Part shown: piece by piece, positions 1 through 6,540 of the stretch
How the letters are laid out: each line of letters opens with the position of its first letter
How positions within the stretch are numbered: position 1 is the stretch's first letter
Source: Methanobrevibacter sp.
GTDB lineage: Archaea > Methanobacteriota > Methanobacteria > Methanobacteriales > Methanobacteriaceae
Assembly (NCBI GenBank): GCA_009777005.1
Contig: WRMT01000159.1
Span: forward strand, 1-7,183
Reading direction: 5' to 3'
Length of the DNA: 7,183 nucleotides
The notes under the pieces: generated by a model
What the model saw: only the letters and a program-made list of their open reading frames with translations
What the model was told of the DNA's origin: nothing
The model's database searches: none
Position numbers and translations under genes: made by a program

Positions 1-10
1 GGCAGATATA

Positions 11-3000
11 GTGATTAAAAATAAAAAAATACTAGTTGTTGGTGCAGGAAATGCAGGTAGACCTGTAGCTAATCTTTTAAACTTTTTAAATAATAAAGTA
101 TATGTTACAGATATAAAACCATTTGATAAATTACCTAAAAAAGCTCAAAACAAAATTAAACTAATGAAAAAAAGAAACATTAGCTTTGAACTTGGAAATC
201 ATGATTTTAATATCCTAAATGAAATTGATTATGTTTTTATATCCCCTAATATTTCAAATAATACGGATTTTATTCAAAAAATAAAAACTTTAGCTAAAGA
301 AAATAAATTAAAAATTATTGAAACTAAAGATATAGGGTCTATTTTAAATTCATTAATAAATATACCTATGTTTGGAGTATCAGGAACTGATGGTAAAACC
401 ACAACAACTAATATGATCAATTTCACACTTGAAGAAAAATCCAATACACTAATTTTTTCATCTCTTCAAGACTCATTGGTTATAGAAGGTTTAGTTGAGA
501 TGATTGTTAGTGGTGTAATTGAAAAGAAAGATTCTGGAAGAGGAAAAGAATTAGCTATATTTGAATTACCTCATGGAACCATAAGAATGGCTGAAGGATT
601 AGAACTTGATGCTGGTGTTTTAACAAATCTAACCCCTGACCATATGGATGAATTTAACTCATTTGAAGAATACATTGAGAGGAATATAGCTATTGATAAT
701 CTTGTTAAAGAAAATGGCTTAATGATTGTTAATGGGGATGACCCAATCATTAGCTCAAGACTGAATACTCTTCAATCAGATTATATTGTTTATGGTCTAG
801 CTAATCCACAAAAAATAGTATTTGAAAAGAAAACTTATTTTAATGATGACGTTGAATTTGACTTAATAGCTAAAAATATTGAGTTAAATGGAATAAATGG
901 TTCTAAATTTACAATAGCTTCAAAAGAAATACCAACACTTCTATGTGCTAATTGCAATAAGGTTAACTGTGATTGTGGTAATTTTAAAAGGAAATTTTTA
1001 AAACCTTTTGAAAAAGAAATTGAAATTAATGTTCCTGGAATGGTTAATGTTGAAAATTCTTTAGCTACGATTTTAATCTCCTTAATTTTAGGAAATCAAA
1101 TTAATGAGACCATAGGGAAAATATCTAAATTTAAAGGAATTAAAGGAAGATTTGAAAAAATTGATACTGTAAACAATATCAATGTATTTATGGATGCTGC
1201 TCACAATCCAGAAAGTATGGAAAAATTATTTGATGGATTAGATGTTCCAGGGCGTTTGATTATAAGTTTAGACAATCCTGACACCTTAACTTCAAGAAAC
1301 AAAGTTCAAATTGGTGAAACACTAGCTAAATCAGCTAATGTAGTTATTTCAAGCTGTAAAAATGAAACAACAGAAGTTTTAAATCAAGAAGCATCAGTTG
1401 AAGTAATAAAAGGTTTAGGAGATACAGAAAGTTATATTACAGATAATGTAAGTGAATCTATTTATAAAGCTTTAAAAATAGCAGAGAGTAATGACACAAT
1501 CTTACACATTGGTCCTGGTGTTGTTAATGCATATGATAATGTGAAAAATGATATTAAAGAAGCTATTGATTTTTACAAATCTGTATCAGGAAAAGTAGTT
1601 GTTATTGGTGGATGTGGAACTGTTGGAAGCTTAATTGCTCGAGTACTTAAAAGTCATGCCATTGATGTTACAATTTCCGATTCAACTGAGAATACTCAAT
1701 TAAAAGATGTTTTTGAAAAGGAAAATATAAAACTTGATCTAGGTGGACATGATGAAAAATTATTAAAAGAAGCTTCATCCTTTTTTTTAGCTCCTAGTTT
1801 GATGAATAATAAAAATTTAATAGAAAATCTCAAATCTATTAATAATGTTCCAATATTAGGAGTTAATGAAATTTTAAGATATTTCAAACCTGAAAAACTT
1901 GTTTTTGGTATTACTGGGACTAATGGAAAAACTACAACTACAGAAATCTTGAAAAATATATTTAAAGTGTCAAAATTAAATATTGGAGAACATCATCTTA
2001 ATATTCAAGGAAATACGGAATTTATTCCTAGTTTACAAACTAGATTAAATGGTGATGTAGCTGTTGTTGAAATTGGAACATTTGGAAATAAAAACGAAAT
2101 TAAAATTTCAGCTATTAATTCAAATGTGGATACAGCATTAATCACTAACATTTCAAAGGATCATTTAGCTAATGGCAGTTTCACAGATTATATTGAATGT
2201 AAAAAAGAAATAGTAGATATTGCAAATAATTTAATATTAAATGGAGATGATCCATTAGTTAGCTATTTTGGAAAGTCAAAAGAGGATAAAGATATAATAT
2301 ATTTTGGTATAAATTCTGAAAACAAGACTTTGTCAAATGAAAATTTAAAATCTGATTTAGCTAATAATAGAATTATATCTGATTTAGATGATACTAGACA
2401 TTGTCCAGTATGTGATAATGAATTAAAATATTTAAAACATCATTTAGGTCATTTAGGCAACTATTATTGTGATTGTGGTTTTAAAAATCCTAAACTTTGT
2501 ATTGAAGCAAGTGATATAAATTTATATAGTAATGAGGACCATATAAATAATAATAGTAATAATAGCAATGAATCTACAAACAATAGAAATATTAATAATA
2601 TCGATAATAATGTTGATTTCAATAATCAATATAATAGTAGTAATATTAATCAGATAAGATATACATTAAAAATTGATGGAAACCAAGGAGAAGTGATTTT
2701 AAACAATGGAGGAATAGCTAATATTTATAATTCAATAGCTGCAGCTGCAGGAGCATGGTCATTTGGAATCGAATTTGATTGTATAATCAAAGGTATAAAC
2801 TCATTTAAAGGAGTTTCAGGAAGAGGAGAAATATTAAAAGATTTTCCAAAAATAATTTTAGATTATGCACATAATCCTGCTGGTGTCCAATCCATTATTG
2901 AAACCGTCTTATCATCTAAAAAGGATTCTCAAAAGTTAATAATTATTAATACTATATCCTCAGAAAGTGGGGATGATGGAGATTTAAAAATAGCTAATCT

Positions 3001-3244
3001 TTTAAATTATGGAGATATTATAATTCCTGTTTCAAATTCAGCTTTTAAATTTTCAAACTATATCAGCACTGAAGTGAAACATATTAATTCTAGCACAAAT
3101 GGTGAAAAACAAGGTACATTAGGGGCTAACCTAAAACAAGTACAAGAGGGTATTGAACTTGGATTAAAATTAGCTAATAAAGAAGATATTATTTTGATAA
3201 TTGGAGAAGGTGGAGTTAAATTCTCTAAAGAAATATTAAAGTGA
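11..3244 (+). CDS. Tandem double Mur ligase (MurD/MurT-like), probable pseudomurein precursor peptide ligase
   Basis: Two complete Mur-type ligase units are fused in one frame. Unit 1 has a Rossmann N-domain (GAGNAG, residues 11-16), a P-loop GVSGTDGKTTTT (122-133), NLTPDHMDEF (206-215), NGDDP (241-245), a Cys cluster C312/C315/C320/C322, GRFE (379-382) and DAAHNP (395-400). Unit 2 repeats the order: Rossmann GGCGTVG (533-539), P-loop GITGTNGKTTTT (633-644), NISKDH (713-718), NGDDP (744-748), zinc ribbon C798/C801/C820/C822, GRGE (937-940) and DYAHNP (951-956). Mur ligases use ATP to join an amino acid to a carboxylate of a cytoplasmic cell-wall precursor. The Cys clusters resemble those of MurT, while the N-domains are MurD-like. 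Pseudomurein peptide synthesis is the likely role; substrates cannot be read from sequence. An Asn-rich insertion fills 846-880. The GTG start lacks a clear ribosome binding site and the frame stays open to the window edge, so the true start may lie upstream. Each unit alone would be near the usual Mur ligase length. Confidence 0.88.
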   Translation: MIKNKKILVVGAGNAGRPVANLLNFLNNKVYVTDIKPFDKLPKKAQNKIKLMKKRNISFELGNHDFNILNEIDYVFISPNISNNTDFIQKIKTLAKENKLKIIETKDIGSILNSLINIPMFGVSGTDGKTTTTNMINFTLEEKSNTLIFSSLQDSLVIEGLVEMIVSGVIEKKDSGRGKELAIFELPHGTIRMAEGLELDAGVLTNLTPDHMDEFNSFEEYIERNIAIDNLVKENGLMIVNGDDPIISSRLNTLQSDYIVYGLANPQKIVFEKKTYFNDDVEFDLIAKNIELNGINGSKFTIASKEIPTLLCANCNKVNCDCGNFKRKFLKPFEKEIEINVPGMVNVENSLATILISLILGNQINETIGKISKFKGIKGRFEKIDTVNNINVFMDAAHNPESMEKLFDGLDVPGRLIISLDNPDTLTSRNKVQIGETLAKSANVVISSCKNETTEVLNQEASVEVIKGLGDTESYITDNVSESIYKALKIAESNDTILHIGPGVVNAYDNVKNDIKEAIDFYKSVSGKVVVIGGCGTVGSLIARVLKSHAIDVTISDSTENTQLKDVFEKENIKLDLGGHDEKLLKEASSFFLAPSLMNNKNLIENLKSINNVPILGVNEILRYFKPEKLVFGITGTNGKTTTTEILKNIFKVSKLNIGEHHLNIQGNTEFIPSLQTRLNGDVAVVEIGTFGNKNEIKISAINSNVDTALITNISKDHLANGSFTDYIECKKEIVDIANNLILNGDDPLVSYFGKSKEDKDIIYFGINSENKTLSNENLKSDLANNRIISDLDDTRHCPVCDNELKYLKHHLGHLGNYYCDCGFKNPKLCIEASDINLYSNEDHINNNSNNSNESTNNRNINNIDNNVDFNNQYNSSNINQIRYTLKIDGNQGEVILNNGGIANIYNSIAAAAGAWSFGIEFDCIIKGINSFKGVSGRGEILKDFPKIILDYAHNPAGVQSIIETVLSSKKDSQKLIIINTISSESGDDGDLKIANLLNYGDIIIPVSNSAFKFSNYISTEVKHINSSTNGEKQGTLGANLKQVQEGIELGLKLANKEDIILIIGEGGVKFSKEILK
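944..976 (+). other. Cys cluster of ligase unit 1 (CxxCx4CxC)
   Basis: Codes for residues 312-322, with cysteines at 312, 315, 320 and 322. It sits in the same place in the central domain as the zinc ribbon of unit 2, but the spacing between the Cys pairs is only four residues, so it looks like a shortened ribbon. Zinc binding is inferred from the MurT resemblance. Confidence 0.6.
2402..2476 (+). other. MurT-like zinc ribbon of ligase unit 2
   Basis: Codes for residues 798-822, which start CPVC, run through a Tyr/His-rich loop with HLGHLGNYYC, and end CDCGF. MurT proteins carry a similar four-cysteine ribbon inserted in the Mur central domain. The pairs CxxC and CxC are about 18 residues apart, leaving room for a real ribbon fold. 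Confidence 0.7.
2546..2650 (+). repeat. AAT-rich low-complexity stretch encoding an Asn/Ser-rich insertion
   Basis: In-frame AAT/ATT-rich DNA encodes residues 846-880, of which more than half are Asn, with Ser and Ile making up much of the rest. It lies between the zinc ribbon of unit 2 and the strand YTLKIDGNQGEV, where Mur/MurT proteins normally have a short loop before the precursor-proximal segment. No equivalent is present in unit 1. It is probably a disordered surface loop that grew by trinucleotide slippage. Confidence 0.75.
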
Positions 3245-3252
3245 ATTTGTTA

Positions 3253-3277
3253 TTTTTTTCTAAAAATATAGAAAAAT
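3253..3277 (+). terminator. Candidate terminator of the double Mur ligase gene
   Basis: A run of seven T at 3253-3259 follows the stop codon closely. TTTTTCTA (3255-3262) and TAGAAAAA (3269-3276) form a perfect 8-bp inverted repeat with a 6-nt loop. Archaeal termination mostly depends on oligo-T in the non-template strand, so the T-tract is the more telling part; the stem is weak because it is A/T-rich. Confidence 0.5.
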
Positions 3278-3311
3278 AAAAATAAAAAAAATGATTTCAA
3301 TAAAAATAATA

Positions 3312-3486
3312 TTTAAATTTTAAAAAAAAATCCTTAAAAAAAAATCCTTAAAATAAAAAAAAAATCTTTAAATTTTAAAAAAAAATCCTTAAAAAAAAAT
3401 TATTAAAATAAAAAAAAAATCTTTAAATTTTAAAAAAAAATCCTTAAAAAAAAATTATTAAAATAAAAAAAAAATCTTTAAATTTT
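3312..3486. repeat. 55-bp poly-A-rich tandem repeat, three copies plus a partial
   Basis: The motif TTTAAATTTT recurs at 3312, 3367, 3422 and 3477, exactly 55 bp apart. Each unit contains A-runs of about nine to ten bases separated by TCCTT, TTATT or TAAAATA. Copies 2 and 3 look identical, while copy 1 has TCCTT where the others have TTATT. The fourth copy breaks off after about 10 bp. Within each unit there is a shorter sub-repeat of roughly 14 bp (A-run plus TCCTT or TTATT). No open frame of note crosses it. Confidence 0.9.
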
Positions 3487-3535
3487 AATAAAAATTAAAA
3501 AATTAGATATGAAACATGAAATTGATAACATGAAA

Positions 3536-3560
3536 AAGCTAAATCTTCTTCAAGTAGCTT
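3536..3560 (+). other. Hairpin upstream of the VanW-like gene
   Basis: AAGCTA (3536-3541) pairs with TAGCTT (3555-3560), and inside it CTT (3545-3547) pairs with AAG (3552-3554) around a CTTC loop, leaving a 3-nt bulge on the 5' side. This gives about 9 bp in all. It stands out in a spacer that is otherwise nearly all A and T. It could be a leader hairpin if transcription starts upstream of it, or a DNA-binding site. The function is unknown. Confidence 0.35.
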
Positions 3561-3570
3561 ATCACAACTA

Positions 3571-3584
3571 AAATTTATAAATTT
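3571..3584 (+). promoter_or_regulatory. 14-bp palindrome AAATTTATAAATTT, possible TATA region
   Basis: This is a perfect palindrome containing a TTTATAAA core, which would serve as an archaeal TATA box for the VanW-like gene. A start site about 25 nt downstream would fall around 3600-3604, which would remove or clip the AGGAGG motif and leave almost no leader. For that reason the promoter call is weak, and the real promoter may lie further upstream. Confidence 0.3.
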
Positions 3585-3596
3585 ATTAGATAAATA

Positions 3597-3602
3597 AGGA
3601 GG
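3597..3602 (+). promoter_or_regulatory. Shine-Dalgarno AGGAGG of the VanW-like gene
   Basis: This is a near-perfect match to the archaeal 16S 3' end. An ATG follows only one base later (3604), too close for normal use, and its frame stops after four codons. The first isoleucine codon ATT in the VanW frame (3611) sits 8 nt downstream, which is normal spacing. The motif therefore marks a real gene start here and shows that the start at 3731 is not the true one. Confidence 0.7.
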
Positions 3603-3610
3603 CATGAAAA

Positions 3611-4798
3611 ATTATTAAAAAATATTGGGAAAAAAAATCTTTTAAAATTTTTATAGGCTTACTACTCATTATTCTGCTAATAGCACCATTTTCAGCTATT
3701 ACTGTTAATGATATTTCAGATGAAAATGCTGTGGAAGTAGCTAAAGTAAAAATTGGAAGTACTGTTTTAAAGGGTACAGATGTGATTGAAGATTCAAATA
3801 TTCAAAGATATCCTTCTGCTATTAATTTTGGCTATTTTTTGGATGATTTTAAACAACTAGACATTTTAGGACTTTTTTTATCTCTTTCAACAGGAACTAT
3901 AAATGTACCTATATCTGAACTTACTGAAGAAGGAATTTCTGATTCTGGAATAGCTACTGGTTTTGATGGACCTGGTATGTTGGTTGTTGAGAATAAGAAA
4001 ATTTCAGTGAAAGCTCCTAAAAACTTTTTATGGGGAAATTCAGTTCCTTATACTTATGCTGTCAAAACTGAAGAGGGATTATCAATTGTTGAAAATAATA
4101 AAACTATAAAGTCTATTTCTGGAGATAACATTAATAATAATACAGTTCCTCATGAGGTTATACCTTCAACAGATATTTCTGAGTGGTATAAAAAAGCTGC
4201 TGTGGGAGATAAACTAGCAATAGAATATGGACTATCTAACTTTAGTGATGGAAGAAATTTTATTTCTCCAACTGAAATTAAGTACTTCTTTGGAGAAGAA
4301 ATCTATAATTATCTTATTAGCTATCCTCTTAATACTCCAATACTGGTTTATAATCATGATGATAAAGAAGAAAGTAGTAGTACTTATTATAGCTACTTAG
4401 GTTCTTATCCTCAATACAATGATGCTAGTAGAGTTTATAATGCAAAACAATTTGTTTTAGCATGGAATAATACAATCATTCCTCCTGGTTCAACATCTTC
4501 TGGAAAAAATATTATTGGTTTCACTGTTTCAAAAGATCCAAAAGCACCTGGTGGTGGAGCTTCCCATGGAGTTTGTCCTCCAGCCAGATCTTTAAGATCA
4601 GCTGTATTGGCTCAAAATTTTCCACTACCAAGAGGGATGAATTGGGACTTTGAAGCTATTGATTTTGGTTTTAACCCAAGTTCTGATATTAAAATTACAA
4701 ATACAGGAAAAGTCCCTATAAAAATAATTATGTGGACTGAGGGTGAAGGAACTTCCATGGTAATTTGTACGAAAATAGTAGAGTATGTTCCTAATTAG
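3611..4798 (+). CDS. Exported VanW-like domain protein, 5' end unusual or frameshifted
   Basis: The first conventional start codon in frame is GTG 3731, giving 355 residues. The frame stays open back to a TGA at 3605, and that extension encodes a Lys-rich start followed by the hydrophobic run FIGLLLIILLIAPFSAI, a clear signal peptide or membrane anchor. AGGAGG at 3597-3602 fits an ATT start at 3611; alternatively ATG 3604 is the start and one A in the run 3607-3611 is extra, giving MKIIKKYW. The VanW-like part is at residues 230-350 counted from GTG: SRVYNA, NNTIIPPGS, PGGGASHGVCPPA with C282, then SDIKITNTGKVPIKI. VanW proteins share a PG-x-x-F/S motif, GGGxCQ and a late D-x-x-x-x-N segment; here GGGASHGVC replaces GGGICQ. 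VanW function is poorly known but is linked to glycopeptide-resistance clusters and the envelope. The N-terminal 200 residues match no family I recognise. An extracellular wall-related role is inferred. Confidence 0.68.
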   Translation: MIKKYWEKKSFKIFIGLLLIILLIAPFSAITVNDISDENAVEVAKVKIGSTVLKGTDVIEDSNIQRYPSAINFGYFLDDFKQLDILGLFLSLSTGTINVPISELTEEGISDSGIATGFDGPGMLVVENKKISVKAPKNFLWGNSVPYTYAVKTEEGLSIVENNKTIKSISGDNINNNTVPHEVIPSTDISEWYKKAAVGDKLAIEYGLSNFSDGRNFISPTEIKYFFGEEIYNYLISYPLNTPILVYNHDDKEESSSTYYSYLGSYPQYNDASRVYNAKQFVLAWNNTIIPPGSTSSGKNIIGFTVSKDPKAPGGGASHGVCPPARSLRSAVLAQNFPLPRGMNWDFEAIDFGFNPSSDIKITNTGKVPIKIIMWTEGEGTSMVICTKIVEYVPN

Positions 4799-4838
4799 TA
4801 TTATTTAACAGTGAATTTACTTAATACTGATTAATTAC

Positions 4839-4862
4839 TTTATTATTTTTGTTTATTTTTTA
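4839..4862 (+). terminator. Candidate oligo-T terminator of the VanW-like gene
   Basis: T-rich non-template DNA (T5 near 4846-4850, then T6 ending at 4861) lies about 40-60 nt after the stop codon, with no strong stem. This matches archaeal oligo-T termination. The rest of the 287-bp spacer to the next gene is plain A/T-rich sequence with no open frame of note. Confidence 0.45.
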
Positions 4863-4994
4863 ATCAATAATTAAATTTAAATTATTATTATTTTTATTTT
4901 CATTTAAATATTAGCAAAATTATTAAATATTTTATATTACTTTTGCAACATTGTCACTTTTTTTAAACTTATTCTAATTATTATATCTATTTAA

Positions 4995-5006
4995 AACATT
5001 ATATTA
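4995..5006 (+). promoter_or_regulatory. Weak candidate BRE/TATA for the nucleotidyltransferase gene
   Basis: AAAC followed by ATTATATTA is a passable BRE/TATA pair. It would place the transcript start near 5030 and leave a leader of about 55 nt ahead of the ATG at 5086. In sequence this rich in A and T such matches arise often by chance. Confidence 0.22.
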
Positions 5007-5085
5007 AATAAATAAAAAATAATAACAAACAAATAAAAAATAATAATAATAAAAAAAAAATAAGTAATATATTAAATGTGATTAT

Positions 5086-5748
5086 ATGGCTAAAATTTCT
5101 GCAATAATAACAGCTGCTGGAAAAAATTCTAGAATGGAAGAAGATCAGCTTAAAAATAAGTTGCCAATTAAAAATAAGCTATTACTTCCACTAAATAATA
5201 AAACAGTTATCGAAAATACTATAAATAGCGTTTTATCCTCTAATATTGATGAATGTGTTATTGTTCTTGGTCATTTTGCAGATGAAATTGAAAAAATTAT
5301 TTCAAAGATAGATGATGAGAGAATTCAAACTATTAAAAATAATCCAATCGATGTTGGTCTTTCCCAATCACTACTTAATGGAATAAATAAATCTAATGGA
5401 GAAATTGTCCTATGTGTAGCTGGTGATCAACCATCAGTTTCCACACCCACTTACAACAATATATTAAATTATATTTTAAATTCAAAGTCTTCTGAAAAAA
5501 CAATTTCAATTCTTCGAAGGAGAAATACAGGTCTTTTAAAAACTGCAAAAGGTCTTGGAATGCCATTTGCGGCTAATAGACTCCAATTAGCCAAATATAT
5601 AAAAAATGAAAATGATAATTTAAATCCAATACTAAAAAAAATGTTTGATAATGGGTTTATTTTCTTTGGTATTGAAGAAGAAAATGAATATGAGCTAATA
5701 AATATAAATAGACAAAATGATTATAATTTGATTTTGAATAATTTATAA
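5086..5748 (+). CDS. MocA/MobA-like nucleotidyltransferase (NTP_transf_3 type)
   Basis: The 220-residue protein has the GT-A nucleotidyltransferase signature: an N-terminal strand and AAGKNSRM (10-17) for the nucleotide, KLLLPL (31-36), GLSQSL (91-96) and the metal-binding GDQP (113-116). It ends with ININRQNDY (205-213), where MocA proteins have a DID-x-P-x-DY segment, so those acidic residues are replaced here by Asn. AAG rather than AGG, together with KLLLPL, is closer to MocA (CTP:molybdopterin cytidylyltransferase) than to MobA. The archaeal F420 enzyme CofC has a different N-terminus, so it is unlikely. The substrate is uncertain: molybdopterin, or a sugar or alcohol phosphate, are possible. 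About ten extra residues separate AAGKNSRM from KLLLPL, partly from a short duplication. The ATG follows a GTGATT Shine-Dalgarno-like motif (5078-5083). The protein is cytoplasmic, with no membrane segment. The gene converges with the DUF169 gene 65 bp away. Confidence 0.78.
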   Translation: MAKISAIITAAGKNSRMEEDQLKNKLPIKNKLLLPLNNKTVIENTINSVLSSNIDECVIVLGHFADEIEKIISKIDDERIQTIKNNPIDVGLSQSLLNGINKSNGEIVLCVAGDQPSVSTPTYNNILNYILNSKSSEKTISILRRRNTGLLKTAKGLGMPFAANRLQLAKYIKNENDNLNPILKKMFDNGFIFFGIEEENEYELININRQNDYNLILNNL

Positions 5749-5813
5749 ATTATTAATTCAGTGGTTTTAAAAACAAACTTAAGTAAAGGCTCACAACTCA
5801 TTTTCAATAATAT

Positions 5814-6497
5814 TTAAATACTATTTAATGCATTAATAGTGCAGCCTATATTTTCCCCATTTAAACCTATGATTAGCTCTTCATCGTTTATTTCAGCATA
5901 TTTTCTTGATCCTGTACAACCTAAACTAATATTTGGTCTTTGGTTTATAAAAGGACCAGCTACTGCATCAGCACAAACTGATTGAATACCTGAAAAATCT
6001 GCTTCTACTCTTCCACCTAAAGTATAAACAATAGCTTGGGATAATTTCATAGCTTGTTGTGGATTAGCTAATATCACAACAACATCTGGTTGAAAATCAG
6101 CTAATTCTAAAGGAGAATATATTATTCCATAGCTATTTAAGTCAATTTTTGGAATTTTATCTAATGTTCTCTTAGCTGAACCTATACTTTTAAATCTTCC
6201 AAGTTCATAATAAAATTCACCAGATTTAATCTTTTCTGGTAGTTCTTCAAGACCTAAAGCTGATGAACCTCCTTTACATAATTGTTCATCAGAACTAGCG
6301 TAAAAAATCTCTCCTTCAGAAGCAATTTTAACCATTTCACAATGTCTCAATTTATTGTTGATTTTAGCTATATCTTCAGGTATATTTTCTTTTTTTAAAA
6401 TAAACTTTATAGCTACTGGGGAATTCTTTAAATTCAGTTCTTTCTTAAAATTTTTTGCAAAATACTCATTGTTCTCTATATCACAACTATTTTCCAT
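5814..6497 (-). CDS. DUF169 family protein
   Basis: The 227-residue protein shows the DUF169 pattern: NSPVAIKF (25-32), RHCEMVKIASEGE (51-63), CKGGSSALGLEELPE (74-88), FKSIGSAKRTL (102-112), a central strand PDVVVILANPQQAMKLSQA (137-155), FSGIQSVCADAVAGPF (168-183) and SLGCTGSRKYAEI (191-203). Four cysteines in conserved-looking settings (C53, C74, C175, C194) could bind a metal or cluster, or act in redox chemistry; C5 and C219 lie outside the motifs. DUF169 proteins are frequent in methanogens and other anaerobes, and their biochemical function is not established. No signal peptide or membrane segment is visible, so it is cytoplasmic. The length is normal for the family. The ATG start is preceded by a weak GGAAG motif about 9 nt upstream. 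No partner gene is apparent: it is alone on its strand in this window. Confidence 0.85.
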   Translation of the reverse strand: MENSCDIENNEYFAKNFKKELNLKNSPVAIKFILKKENIPEDIAKINNKLRHCEMVKIASEGEIFYASSDEQLCKGGSSALGLEELPEKIKSGEFYYELGRFKSIGSAKRTLDKIPKIDLNSYGIIYSPLELADFQPDVVVILANPQQAMKLSQAIVYTLGGRVEADFSGIQSVCADAVAGPFINQRPNISLGCTGSRKYAEINDEELIIGLNGENIGCTINALNSI

Positions 6498-6540
6498 TAT
6501 ATCTAACTTCCATCATAACTTAAAAACTTTATTTTCAGAC

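Noticed and set aside
1..18. 3' end of an upstream gene overlapping the ligase start
   Set aside because: Stops occur in two other frames (TAG 9-11, TAA 16-18), so an overlapping upstream gene is possible, but ten bases are too few to support it.
1696..1887. 63-codon open frame on the minus strand
   Set aside because: It lies wholly inside the double Mur ligase gene, antisense to conserved Rossmann-domain sequence, and its protein shows no recognisable motif.
3312..3486. Repeats considered as a CRISPR array
   Set aside because: The copies are contiguous without unique spacers, and the unit is low-complexity poly-A, so this is a simple tandem repeat.
3509..3571. 20-codon frame beginning MKHEIDNMKK before the VanW-like gene
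   Set aside because: It has a start and stop but no Shine-Dalgarno motif and overlaps the hairpin. It could be a leader peptide, but the evidence is too thin to annotate it.
5086..5748. CofC (2-phospholactate guanylyltransferase) identity for the nucleotidyltransferase
   Set aside because: CofC shares the fold, but its N-terminus lacks the AAG-x-x-x-RM and KLLLPL motifs seen here, which point to the MocA/MobA side.
5749..5813. Shared bidirectional terminator between the convergent genes
   Set aside because: Only short T-runs are visible (TTTT at 5765-5768 and 5801-5804) and no clear stem, so a terminator cannot be placed here with confidence.
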